Made by a program: the position numbers and the translations under genes. 13,823 nucleotides of DNA from CAZVAR01 sp964625225 (GTDB lineage: Bacteria > Pseudomonadota > Alphaproteobacteria > JAJUGE01): positions 1 to 13,823 of the forward strand of contig CAZVAR010000105.1 of assembly GCA_964625225.1 (NCBI GenBank), written 5' to 3'. Shown here one piece after another: positions 6,837-13,592 of the stretch (positions are counted from its first letter, which is position 1; every line of letters begins with the position of its first letter). The notes below the pieces were generated by a model. The model saw only the letters and a list, made by a program, of their open reading frames with translations, ran no database searches and was not told where the DNA came from.

Positions 6837-7568
6837 CTATCTCTCCTTCGCCGCGGCCTGCTCATGCGGCGCGTCGGTCAGCCGCCCGAGGACCTGGAGG
6901 TAGGCGACCAGCGCGTCCATCTCCGTCAGCTTGCGCGGCGCGCCGTCGAAAGCGCGGACATTCGTCGCATCGCCGTAGCGTTCCACGACCCCGGCCGCCT
7001 CGTCGCTGTCCGGGTTCGCCTGACCGTACGCGTCGGCGGCCGCATTCCGGATCATGTCTTCGGTGTAGGGCACCCCGAGGCGCGCCAGTGCCTTCAGGTG
7101 CAGGGAGAGATCCTGCGTGTCGAGCTCGTTGCGGCCGAGCCAGGAATAGGAGGGCATCACCGACACCGGCACCACGTCGCGCGGGTTCATCAGATGCGCC
7201 ACATGCCAGGAGTCGGAATATTTGCCACCGACCCGCGCCAGGTCCGGCCCGGTCCGCTTCGATCCCCAGAGCATCGGGTGGTCGTATTTCGATTCCACGG
7301 CCAGCGAATAGGGGCCGTAGCGCTCGACCTCGTCGCGCAGGGTACGGATCATCTGGGAATGGCAGGCATAGCAGCCTTCGCGCATGTAGATGTTGCGCCC
7401 GGCCAGCTCGAGCGGCGTGTACACCCGCATGTCGGGCGCCGCCTCCACGGTTTCGTGGATGGTGAACAGCGGCGCGATCTCGAACAGCCCGCCGACGCTC
7501 GCGACGGCCACGATCGCGAGTGCGAGGCCGATGCCGTGCCGCTCGAGCCTGTAATGGGTGCCGAACAT
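6837..7568 (-). CDS. ccoO: cbb3-type cytochrome c oxidase subunit II, mono-heme CcoO
   Basis: This 243-residue protein is the membrane-anchored mono-heme cytochrome c subunit. It begins MFGTHYRLERHG, close to the family start, with one membrane helix (about 15-34). The heme motif CYACH is at 66-70 in YMREGCYACHSQ, followed by the typical LRDEVERYGPYSLAVES and the axial-Met motif VMPSYSWL (M138). I place the start at ATG 7568. A TTG at 7577 overlapping the ccoN stop (TTGA) would add three residues. The tight junctions to ccoN and ccoQ indicate one transcript. Confidence 0.97.
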   Translation of the reverse strand: MFGTHYRLERHGIGLALAIVAVASVGGLFEIAPLFTIHETVEAAPDMRVYTPLELAGRNIYMREGCYACHSQMIRTLRDEVERYGPYSLAVESKYDHPMLWGSKRTGPDLARVGGKYSDSWHVAHLMNPRDVVPVSVMPSYSWLGRNELDTQDLSLHLKALARLGVPYTEDMIRNAAADAYGQANPDSDEAAGVVERYGDATNVRAFDGAPRKLTEMDALVAYLQVLGRLTDAPHEQAAAKER

Positions 7569-7573
7569 CTCGG

Positions 7574-9229
7574 TCAATCCCCTGCTTGGAGCGCGCCGGC
7601 CACAGACACGCCGACCGGTCGGTCGGATGCGAGAACGCCCTTCAGCCCGGCCGCTTCACGGATGGTCATCCAGATGTTGTAGAAGCCGATGATCCCGCCC
7701 ACGAGAAACAGAAGCCCGCCGAAGGCCCGCACTACGTAGTAGGGGTGCATGGCGATCATCGAATCGATGAAGGAGTAGGCGAGAGTGCCGGCCTCGGTAT
7801 AGGTGCGCCACATCAGGCCCTGGGTGATGCCCGAGTTCCACATCGCGAAGACGTAGATGAGCGCCCCGGCGAGCGAGAGCCAGAAATGGACCTCCACCAG
7901 CACCGGCGAATACATCCGCTTCTGGTTCCAGAGCCATGGCACGAGGGCGTAGAACGCACCGAAGGTGATCATCGCGTTCCAGCCGAGCGTGCCGGCATGG
8001 ACATGGGCGACGGTCCAATCCGTATAGTGCGACAGGGAATTGACCGGCCGGATGGCCATGAACGACCCTTCGAAGGTCGACAGCCCGTAGAACACGGCAG
8101 CCACCATCATGAAGCGCAGGGTCGCGTCGTCGCGCACCTTGTGCCAGGCGCCGTTCAGCGTCAGGAGCGCGTTCGCCGCCGCGATCCAGGACGGCACCAG
8201 CAGCATGACGGAAAAGGTCATGCCGAGCGTCTGCACCCAATGCGGCAACGCCGTATAGTGCAGATGATGCGAGCCGGCCCACATGTAGAAGAAGGTAATT
8301 CCCCAGAAGCCGATGATCGACATTCGGTAGGAAAAGATCGGCCGCTCGGCGGTCTTGGGTAAATAATAATACATCATGCCCAAGAAGCCGGCGGTCAAAA
8401 AGAACGCTACCGCGTTGTGGCCGTACCACCACTGCGTCATCGCATCCTGGACGCCGGAAAAGGCCGAATAGCTCTTGGCATTTCCGAGCGATATCGGCAG
8501 GGCGAGGTTATTGACGATGTGCAGGACGGCAACGACGAGAATGAACGCCAGATAATACCAGTTGGCGACGTAGATGTGCGGCTCCCGCCGGCGGGCCAGC
8601 GTGCGCAGATAGAGCACGAGATAGGTCACCCACACGATAACGAGCCAGATGTCCGCGTACCATTCCGGCTCGGCATATTCCTTGGACTGGGTGATGCCGA
8701 TGAAATAGCCGCTGACCGCAAGGATGCAGAACAGATTGTACCCGACCAGCACAAACCAGGGGCTGAGCTGATCCGGCAACCGGGCGCGCGAGGTCCGCTG
8801 CATCACATGGAAGGAGGTCGCGATCAGGGCGTTGCCGCCGAAGCCGAAGATGACGCCGGTGGTGTGGGCCGGGCGCAGGCGGCCGAAACTGGCCCAGGCC
8901 GCATCGAAGGTCAGTTCGGGATAGGCCAGCAGCCAAGCGACCCAGTCGCCGACGAAGAAACCGAACACCGCCCAGATCATGGCGATGACGATGCCGGCCT
9001 TGCTGGGGTCGTCGTAATAGCGAGCGAGGCGCTCCGCTCCGGGTTCGGGCGCGAAATAGCCGGAGATTACGACGAAGATCATCGCGACGGCGAACAGCAC
9101 GACGATGACGCCGTGCACGCCGAGCGGGTCCGATCGCCCCGCCCCCATCATCGCCACGCCGAACAGGGACAGCACCACCAGGATGACGAGCGCGAGCTGC
9201 CTTTCGGCGCGGGTCAGCTGTGAAACCAT
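7574..9229 (-). CDS. ccoN: cbb3-type cytochrome c oxidase catalytic subunit I, CcoN
   Basis: This 551-residue heme-copper oxidase subunit reduces O2 to water in the inner membrane. Aligning by eye to the Pseudomonas stutzeri cbb3 structure gives a constant offset and all ligands are present: H122 and H409 (low-spin heme b), H411 (heme b3), H271, H321 and H322 (CuB), and Y315, the cross-linked tyrosine of the C family. E387 in STFEGSF matches the conserved active-site glutamate. No key residue is missing. The ATG at 9229 lies 10 bases past the Rrf2 stop with GAGGG 7 nt upstream; the open frame runs further up, but that part lies in the regulator gene. No FNR/FixK-type box was seen ahead of the operon. 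Confidence 0.98.
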   Translation of the reverse strand: MVSQLTRAERQLALVILVVLSLFGVAMMGAGRSDPLGVHGVIVVLFAVAMIFVVISGYFAPEPGAERLARYYDDPSKAGIVIAMIWAVFGFFVGDWVAWLLAYPELTFDAAWASFGRLRPAHTTGVIFGFGGNALIATSFHVMQRTSRARLPDQLSPWFVLVGYNLFCILAVSGYFIGITQSKEYAEPEWYADIWLVIVWVTYLVLYLRTLARRREPHIYVANWYYLAFILVVAVLHIVNNLALPISLGNAKSYSAFSGVQDAMTQWWYGHNAVAFFLTAGFLGMMYYYLPKTAERPIFSYRMSIIGFWGITFFYMWAGSHHLHYTALPHWVQTLGMTFSVMLLVPSWIAAANALLTLNGAWHKVRDDATLRFMMVAAVFYGLSTFEGSFMAIRPVNSLSHYTDWTVAHVHAGTLGWNAMITFGAFYALVPWLWNQKRMYSPVLVEVHFWLSLAGALIYVFAMWNSGITQGLMWRTYTEAGTLAYSFIDSMIAMHPYYVVRAFGGLLFLVGGIIGFYNIWMTIREAAGLKGVLASDRPVGVSVAGALQAGD

Positions 9230-9239
9230 GTCGTCGCCC

Positions 9240-9698
9240 TCAATTGCCCGGATGCGCTGCGCCGGCCATGGCATCGGCCGCGATGCCCGACGGGGTTTCC
9301 GGATAGGCGCAGTCGCTCAAGGTCGTTCCGTCGAGTTCGCGCAGGAAGGCCTCCCGCGCCGCCTGCAGCCGTGCCCTGAGGCGGCAGCGCGGCGTCAACA
9401 CGCAGGCGCCGCCGTCCTCGCGGAAGCATTCGGCAATGGGATGTTCCGGCTCCAGCGCCCTGACGATCTCGCCGACCGAGATCGTTGCGGCGGGCCGGGC
9501 GAGCCGGAAGCCGCCGCCGCCGCCCCGCTGCGTGACGATGCAGCCGGCGCCGGAGAGATCGCGGACCACCTTGGCAAGATGATTCCGGGATATCCGGAAT
9601 TCGGTCGCGATCTCGTCGGTCGTGAAGGTCCGGTCGGGACTCCCGGCGAGACGCATCATGGCCCGCAGCCCGAGTTCGGTGAACGAGGTGAGGCGCAT
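9240..9698 (-). CDS. Rrf2-family transcriptional regulator, NsrR-like, with Fe-S cysteines
   Basis: This 152-residue regulator has an N-terminal winged helix (MRLTSFTELGLRAMMRLAG, then TTDEIATEFRISRNHLAKVV for the recognition region) and the wing QRGGGGGFRLARP. Three cysteines, C91, C99 and C105 (in AECFREDGGAC and TPRCRL), would hold a 2Fe-2S or 4Fe-4S cluster. The ECF...CRL context and the C-terminal LDGTTLSDC resemble NsrR, the nitric-oxide-sensing repressor. The cysteine spacing C-x7-C-x5-C equals that of RirA, the rhizobial iron regulator, from memory of that family. It is followed by ccoN after 10 bases, so it probably regulates itself and the cbb3 operon in response to NO, O2 or iron. 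A perfect inverted repeat precedes it. The RBS is weak. Confidence 0.93.
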   Translation of the reverse strand: MRLTSFTELGLRAMMRLAGSPDRTFTTDEIATEFRISRNHLAKVVRDLSGAGCIVTQRGGGGGFRLARPAATISVGEIVRALEPEHPIAECFREDGGACVLTPRCRLRARLQAAREAFLRELDGTTLSDCAYPETPSGIAADAMAGAAHPGN

Positions 9699-9710
9699 CG
9701 CTACTCTGCG

Positions 9711-9733
9711 AATAGGTATCTTACGTACCTATT
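9711..9733 (-). promoter_or_regulatory. Inverted repeat, probable Rrf2 operator before the regulator-cbb3 operon
   Basis: The plus strand reads AATAGGTA, 7 bases, TACCTATT: a perfect 8+8 dyad of 23 bp in an otherwise GC-rich gap, ending 13 bases before the ATG of the regulator. A TAAGAT sequence inside it on the minus strand could be the -10 element, though no good -35 is visible. Size and position fit a dimeric Rrf2 repressor site used for autoregulation (inference). Confidence 0.65.
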
Positions 9734-10020
9734 TGCATGATGCTTCTCCCCAGCCAACCCGCCAGGAGGCGAGCGCGGCATCGTGTCGCGAAGCCGCGTC
9801 GGCGCGCCGACTCCGCCGGACCCGACCCGGTCGGCGCCGGAAGCCGCACCTATCCCGGAAGATGCGCGTCGACGACGGGAAGCGCGGGGTCCGCCCGCAG
9901 ACGCCGGCCGTGCCGTCGCCCGAAGCGACCCCGCTCGATTCAGCGCCGCGCGGGGATCTCCGGGCTACGCCTTGCGGAACCCGGATCGCGCTTTGCCCGT
10001 CCGTGACGACGCAGCGGGTC
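9734..10020. other. Intergenic region between leuA and the regulator-cbb3 operon
   Basis: I see no convincing gene here. Open frames on the plus strand (from 9737 and 9783) are Arg/Pro-rich, have no clear RBS and run into the antisense of leuA. Downstream of leuA on the minus strand a modest stem (CCGGG at 9960-9964 with CCCGG at 9980-9984) has no T-run, so it is at best a weak or Rho-assisted termination site. Confidence 0.5.
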
Positions 10021-11700
10021 TTACCGCGCCCGCATCACTCTGTTCGCCACGCTCAGCACCGCACGGAGGGACGCCGTGGTGATGTTGGGGTCGATGCCCA
10101 CGCCGAACGGCCCCGGCTCGCCGTGAGGATCGGTGACCCGTACATAGCTCGCCGCCGAGGCGTCGGCGCCCATGCCGGTCGCGTGCTCGCGATAGTCGAT
10201 CACCTGGAGGTCGACGTCGAACCGGCGGCGGAGCGCATCGACCATGGCGTCGATCGGGCCGGTGCCCTCGCCATTCAGTTCGATCTCCTCGCCCCCCTGC
10301 CGCACCCGGGCGGTCAGACGACGGCGGTTGGAGCCGCGGGCGACCGGCATCGTCTCATGCTCGATCAGCTCGAGGCCGTCGTCGGTGTTCAGGTACGTCT
10401 CCTGGAAAAGGCGCCAGATGTCCTTCGACGTCGCCTCCTTCCCGGTGCGGTCGGTAAATTCCTGCACCACCTTGCTGAACTCGATCTGGAGCGCCCGCGG
10501 CAGATCGAGCCCGTAATCCGCCTTCAGCACATAGGCGATGCCGCCCTTGCCCGACTGACTGTTGATGCGGATCACCGCCTCGTAGGTGCGCCCCAGGTCC
10601 TTGGGATCGATCGGCAGATAGGGGACTTCCCAGATATTGTCGTTGCGCTTCTCGAGCGCTTCGAAGCCCTTCTTGATGGCGTCCTGATGGGAGCCGGAGA
10701 AGGCGGTGTAGACCAATTCGCCCGCCCAGGGATGGCGCGGGTGGACCGGCAGCTGGTTGCAATATTCGACCGTCCGGACGATCTCGTCGATGTCCCGGAT
10801 TTCGAGGGCCGGGTCGACCCCTTGCGTGAGCAGGTTTATGGCCAGCGTAATCACGTCGACATTGCCGGTGCGCTCGCCATTGCCGAACAGCGTGCCCTCG
10901 ACCCGCTCGGCCCCGGCCATGACCGCGAGTTCCGTCGCGGCCACCGCAGTGCCGCGGTCATTGTGCGGGTGGACGCTGAGGACGATGCTGTCACGGTTCT
11001 TGACGTGCCGGCCGAACCACTCGATCTGGTCGGCATAGACATTGGGGGTGGACATCTCGACGGTCGCCGGCAGATTCAGGATCATCTTCCGCTGCGGCGT
11101 CGGCTGATAGACGTCCATCACCGCCTCGCAGATCTCGACCGCGAAATCGAGCTCCGTCCCGGTGAAGCTCTCCGGCGAGTATTCGTACACGATCTCGGTC
11201 GGTCCGGCGCCCTTGGCGAGCTCGCGGATCAATTCTGCCCCGCGCACTGCGATGTCGATGATGCCCGGCTTATCCAGACCGAACACGACCCGCCGCTGCA
11301 GGGTCGAGGTCGAGTTGTAGAGATGCACGATCACCCGGCGCGCGCCGCGGATGGCGTCGAAGGTCTGCTCGATCAGTTCCGGCCGCGACTGGGTGAGAAC
11401 CTGAATCGTCACGTCTTCCGGGATCAGGTTCTCCTCGATCAGCTCCCGGACGAAATCGAAATCGGTCTGCGAGGCGGCCGGGAAGCCGACTTCGATCTCC
11501 TTGAAGCCCAGCCGCACCAGCAGATCGAACATCCGCCGCTTGCGCTCGGAGCCCATCGGCTCCACCAGCGCCTGATTGCCGTCGCGGAGATCGACGCTGC
11601 ACCAGATCGGCGCGCGGCCGATGACGCGGGACGGCCATTGACGGTCCGGCAGGTTTACGGGCTGGAACGGCTTGTAGCGGGATACGGGCATGACGGTCAT
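10021..11700 (-). CDS. leuA: 2-isopropylmalate synthase (long LeuA2 form)
   Basis: This 559-residue enzyme condenses acetyl-CoA with 2-oxoisovalerate in the first committed step of leucine synthesis. The catalytic TIM barrel shows SVDLRDGNQAL (R39 and D40), the metal-binding HPHND (H244 and H246) and FGNGERTGNVD (about 272-282). A linker follows, and the C-terminal regulatory domain from about residue 425 (leucine feedback site) ends in GPFGVGIDPNITTASLRAVLSVANRV, read in pieces. The start is ATG at 11700 with AGGGA 8 nt upstream; an ATG at 11691 is also possible, and the upstream in-frame extension runs through a leader hairpin. It stands alone, with no other leu genes adjacent. A leader of about 290 nt with two uORFs precedes it, so translation-linked attenuation is likely. 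Confidence 0.96.
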   Translation of the reverse strand: MTVMPVSRYKPFQPVNLPDRQWPSRVIGRAPIWCSVDLRDGNQALVEPMGSERKRRMFDLLVRLGFKEIEVGFPAASQTDFDFVRELIEENLIPEDVTIQVLTQSRPELIEQTFDAIRGARRVIVHLYNSTSTLQRRVVFGLDKPGIIDIAVRGAELIRELAKGAGPTEIVYEYSPESFTGTELDFAVEICEAVMDVYQPTPQRKMILNLPATVEMSTPNVYADQIEWFGRHVKNRDSIVLSVHPHNDRGTAVAATELAVMAGAERVEGTLFGNGERTGNVDVITLAINLLTQGVDPALEIRDIDEIVRTVEYCNQLPVHPRHPWAGELVYTAFSGSHQDAIKKGFEALEKRNDNIWEVPYLPIDPKDLGRTYEAVIRINSQSGKGGIAYVLKADYGLDLPRALQIEFSKVVQEFTDRTGKEATSKDIWRLFQETYLNTDDGLELIEHETMPVARGSNRRRLTARVRQGGEEIELNGEGTGPIDAMVDALRRRFDVDLQVIDYREHATGMGADASAASYVRVTDPHGEPGPFGVGIDPNITTASLRAVLSVANRVMRAR

Positions 11701-11722
11701 GGATCTGGTCCCTGTCTTTGGC

Positions 11723-11748
11723 ACGAGCGGCGATCGTCGCACGCTCGT
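11723..11748 (-). promoter_or_regulatory. Hairpin in leuA leader, adjacent to the start
   Basis: ACGAGCG (11723-11729) pairs with CGCTCGT (11742-11748), and inside it GCGA pairs with TCGC around a 3-base loop. On the minus strand it ends 22 bases before the leuA ATG. No T-run follows, so it is not a standard intrinsic terminator. The distal arm in transcript order (CGCTCG, minus strand) is also found upstream at about 11765-11771, which allows a competing 6-bp pairing with the hairpin's CGAGCG. Confidence 0.45.
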
Positions 11749-11773
11749 TGCGGTTGAAGTCTGCGCGAGCGAA

Positions 11774-11808
11774 CGGCCGCTGAGCGGAGAGGCGTGGCTC
11801 AGCAGCCG
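11774..11808 (-). promoter_or_regulatory. Strong 12-bp hairpin at the end of the second leader ORF
   Basis: CGGCCGCTGAGC (11774-11785) and GCTCAGCAGCCG (11797-11808) pair over 12 positions, with a single U-G wobble on the minus-strand transcript and an 11-base loop. The TGA stop of the second leader ORF (11799-11801) lies inside the 5' arm, so a ribosome reaching the stop would prevent folding. No T-run follows. Confidence 0.6.
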
Positions 11809-11888
11809 GCGGTAAGTCGCAGGCTGTGCGTCAGGGACCGGAACGAGCCGACGATGCGGTGTGCGGAGGCCAGGATGATACCGTACAT
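11799..11888 (-). CDS. leuA leader peptide ORF 2 (29 codons)
   Basis: An ATG at 11888 opens 29 codons that begin MYGIILASAHR and end THSLRLTAGC. The SLRL codons AGC CTG CGA CTT are part of a 15-bp exact repeat shared with leader ORF 1. The stop is inside a strong hairpin arm. The RBS is weak. The 3-residue context (T-x-SLRL-S/T) matches ORF 1, which favours selection at the peptide or codon level. It may act as a sensing ORF for leuA. Translation is not proven. Confidence 0.45.
   Translation of the reverse strand: MYGIILASAHRIVGSFRSLTHSLRLTAGC
11813..11827 (-). repeat. 15-bp direct repeat, copy 2 (leuA leader)
   Basis: TAAGTCGCAGGCTGT on the plus strand, identical to 11955-11969 and 142 bases from it. 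On the coding strand both copies sit in the same codon phase of their short ORFs. Confidence 0.9.
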
Positions 11889-11932
11889 GGGATGCGGATC
11901 CATCGAAGAACAGGACAGCCGAACGTGACCGA

Positions 11933-11945
11933 CGCCCTCAGGGCG
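11933..11945 (-). promoter_or_regulatory. Small hairpin with the stop codon of leader ORF 1 in its loop
   Basis: CGCCC (11933-11937) and GGGCG (11941-11945) enclose a 3-base loop that is exactly the TGA stop of leader ORF 1. Five GC pairs are stable enough to fold in the transcript, and a ribosome at the stop would open it. Short stems occur by chance in GC-rich DNA, so its role is uncertain. Confidence 0.4.
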
Positions 11946-11988
11946 CCGGGGTGCTAAGTCGCAGGCTGTCGGTCCGCATCGGAATCAT
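11938..11988 (-). CDS. leuA leader peptide ORF 1 (16 codons, nearly leaderless)
   Basis: The peptide reads MIPMRTDSLRLSTPAP. Its ATG at 11988 lies only about 3 nt after the transcription start predicted from the TTGACA promoter, so the message would be almost leaderless. The SLRL codons use CTG, CGA and CTT; CGA and CTT look uncommon in the neighbouring genes. An internal ATG at 11979 is a second possible start. It shares the 15-bp repeat with leader ORF 2. A sensing role in leuA attenuation is an inference. Confidence 0.5.
   Translation of the reverse strand: MIPMRTDSLRLSTPAP
11955..11969 (-). repeat. 15-bp direct repeat, copy 1 (leuA leader)
   Basis: TAAGTCGCAGGCTGT on the plus strand, the exact partner of 11813-11827. 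It encodes the S-L-R-L core of leader ORF 1. Confidence 0.9.
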
Positions 11989-11997
11989 GATGCCGGC

Positions 11998-12026
11998 AAG
12001 GTAGCGATCGGCGTGACGGCTGTCAA
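11998..12026 (-). promoter_or_regulatory. Sigma-70-type promoter of leuA
   Basis: On the minus strand a consensus TTGACA (12021-12026) is followed after 17 bases by TACCTT (11998-12003) as -10. Transcription would start near 11991 (A), giving a leader of about 290 nt before leuA. The -35 is perfect and the -10 only moderate. Confidence 0.65.
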
Positions 12027-12119
12027 CCGCGCGCACGCGCCCGCAACCCTGCCGCGCGACCCGGGCGACAACGAGCAGTGGACGGCTTCGGGGGTCCGCA
12101 AGGTGGGGCAGGCCCCGGA

Positions 12120-12911
12120 TCAGTCGCCCCGAACGAGGCGGCCGAGCGGCCCGTGGAGGTACTCGTTGGCGGCCAGCACGCTTCCGCTGCCGAGCATGGC
12201 CGTGCGGCCGTCGATCTCGCTGACGAATCCGCCCGCCTCCCGGACCAGCAGGATGCCGGCTGCGATGTCCCAGGGCGACAGCCACTGCTCCCAGAAGCCA
12301 TCGAAGCGGCCGGAGGCCACATAGGCGAGATCCAGCGCCGCCGAGCCGAAGCGGCGGACACCGGCGGTGTGGCCCATCACCGCCTCCAACTGCGCGAGAT
12401 AGGCCTTGTGCTCACCGCGGCCGCGGAACGGAATTCCGGTCGCGATCACCGCATCGGCAAGCTTGCGGCGCGCGGAGACGCGTATGCGCTGGTCGTTGAG
12501 GAACGCCCCCTCCCCCTTCTCGGCCCAGAAGGTCTCGTCCTTGACGGGGTCGTAGACGATGCCGGCGACGATTTCGCCGCTGCGCTCCAGTGCGATCGAC
12601 ACGCAGAAATGGGGAATGCCGTGCAGGAAGTTGGTGGTGCCATCGAGAGGGTCGACGATCCAGCGGAAGGGGCTGTCCGCGGCGGGCTGGGCGCCGCTCT
12701 CTTCCATGAGGAACCCGTAGCCGGGCCGGGCGCGGGCAAGCTCCTCGCGAATTGTGCGCTCGGCGCGCGTGTCCGCGACGGTGACGAACTCGCCGGGTCC
12801 CTTCATCGACACCTGGAGCTTTTCGACCTCGTTGAAGTCGCGCAGCAGCCCGCGCCCCGCCTTCTGGGCGGCGCGGAGCATCACGGTGACGTGGGCGGAG
12901 GTACGGGCCAC
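12120..12911 (-). CDS. Inositol monophosphatase family protein (SuhB-like)
   Basis: This 263-residue enzyme belongs to the Mg-dependent, lithium-sensitive phosphatase family. The metal-binding residues are present: EE at 70-71 (LMEES), D87 and D90 in WIVDPLDGTTNFLHG (84-98), and D215 in SPWDIAAGILLVREAGG. Length is normal. The likely substrate is inositol-1-phosphate or a related sugar phosphate. SuhB in enterobacteria also takes part in rRNA antitermination, and whether that applies here is unknown. The start is GTG at 12911, one base after the efp stop with AAGGA upstream. The efp-IMPase pair is a recurring alphaproteobacterial arrangement and was probably co-transcribed. Confidence 0.95.
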   Translation of the reverse strand: MARTSAHVTVMLRAAQKAGRGLLRDFNEVEKLQVSMKGPGEFVTVADTRAERTIREELARARPGYGFLMEESGAQPAADSPFRWIVDPLDGTTNFLHGIPHFCVSIALERSGEIVAGIVYDPVKDETFWAEKGEGAFLNDQRIRVSARRKLADAVIATGIPFRGRGEHKAYLAQLEAVMGHTAGVRRFGSAALDLAYVASGRFDGFWEQWLSPWDIAAGILLVREAGGFVSEIDGRTAMLGSGSVLAANEYLHGPLGRLVRGD

Positions 12912-12912
12912 C

Positions 12913-13479
12913 TCAGTCCTTGGCTCGCTCGACGTAGGACCGGTCGGACGTGTTGACCACCACCCGGGTCCCCGCGACCACGTGCGGCGGCACCATGATG
13001 CGGATGCCGTTCTCGAGCACCGCGGGCTTGTAGGAAGCCGACGCGGTCTGCCCCTTAACCACCGGGTCGGCCTCGACGACTTCCAGGGTGACGGTGGCCG
13101 GCAACTGGATGCCGATCGGCGATCCCTCGACGGTGTTGACCGTCACGGCCATTCCGTCCTGAAGGAAATCGGCGGCATCACCGACAATGTCCTTGTTCAG
13201 CGTAAATTGCTCAAAGGTTTCAGTGTCCATGAAGGTGAAGGAATCGCCGTCCGCGAACAGGAACTGGCACTCCTTCTCCTCGGTATTGAGCTTCTCGACG
13301 GTATCCTGGGTCCGCCAGCGCTCATTGGTCTTGATGCCGGTGCGCACGTCGCGCATCTCGACCTGAATGAAAGCGCCGCCCTTGCCAGGCTGGATGAGCT
13401 GGATCTTCAGCACCGCCCACTGTTTGCCCTCATGCTCGATGACCATGCCGGGGCGGATCGTATTAGCGTTGATCTTCAT
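12913..13479 (-). CDS. efp: Translation elongation factor P
   Basis: This 188-residue protein shows the full three-domain EF-P layout: an N-terminal KOW-like domain with the loop PGKGGAF (K33, the residue that is lysylated in bacteria with EpmA), an OB domain, and a C-terminal domain with GIQLPATVTLEVVEADP and the typical ASYKPAVLENGIRIMVPPHV region, read in parts. EF-P relieves ribosome stalling at polyproline runs. This is fitting next to a genome region that encodes a long proline-rich protein at its left edge, though that link is only suggestive. The start is ATG at 13479; the RBS is weak. Confidence 0.98.
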   Translation of the reverse strand: MKINANTIRPGMVIEHEGKQWAVLKIQLIQPGKGGAFIQVEMRDVRTGIKTNERWRTQDTVEKLNTEEKECQFLFADGDSFTFMDTETFEQFTLNKDIVGDAADFLQDGMAVTVNTVEGSPIGIQLPATVTLEVVEADPVVKGQTASASYKPAVLENGIRIMVPPHVVAGTRVVVNTSDRSYVERAKD

Positions 13480-13510
13480 GCGATTCGACCGATACGAGGC
13501 GCGGCCGGAG

Positions 13511-13537
13511 GGGTCCGCGAGAAATCGGCGCGGACCC
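13511..13537 (-). promoter_or_regulatory. Hairpin in the region upstream of efp
   Basis: GGGTCCGC (13511-13518) and GCGGACCC (13530-13537) form an 8-bp perfect stem with an 11-base loop, ending about 31 bases before the efp ATG. It has no T-run on either side. It may be a 5'-UTR structure of efp or a weak terminator of the Sua5-like gene upstream. Confidence 0.4.
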
Positions 13538-13592
13538 TATCAGGTCCCCCGTAGGCAGGCAACGTCCGGCAGCGGCGGCCGGTTCCAGGTTG

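Noticed and set aside
9699..9800. FNR/FixK-type box upstream of the regulator-cbb3 operon
   Set aside because: No TTGAT-N4-ATCAA-like sequence was found by eye; only the AATAGGTA dyad stands out.
9955..9987. Intrinsic terminator after leuA
   Set aside because: A stem is possible, but the main helix is only 5 bp with a bulge and there is no T-run.
9737..10082. Plus-strand open frames in the gap between the regulator and leuA
   Set aside because: No RBS, Arg/Pro-rich low-complexity reading, and overlap with the end of leuA.
9622..11757. 711-codon open frame on the plus strand
   Set aside because: It is antisense to leuA with aligned codon boundaries, a common by-product of high G/C at third positions. 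Its composition (Asp/Arg/His-rich) matches no family.
11938..12285. 115-codon open frame on the minus strand ending at leader ORF 1
   Set aside because: Most of it is an out-of-frame reading of the inositol monophosphatase gene and lies upstream of the leuA promoter. Only the last 16 codons are kept, as a leader ORF.
12913..13479. Altered EF-P loop (QPGKGGAF rather than KPGKGGAF)
   Set aside because: The modified Lys and the surrounding glycines are intact, and variation at the preceding position is ordinary in this family.
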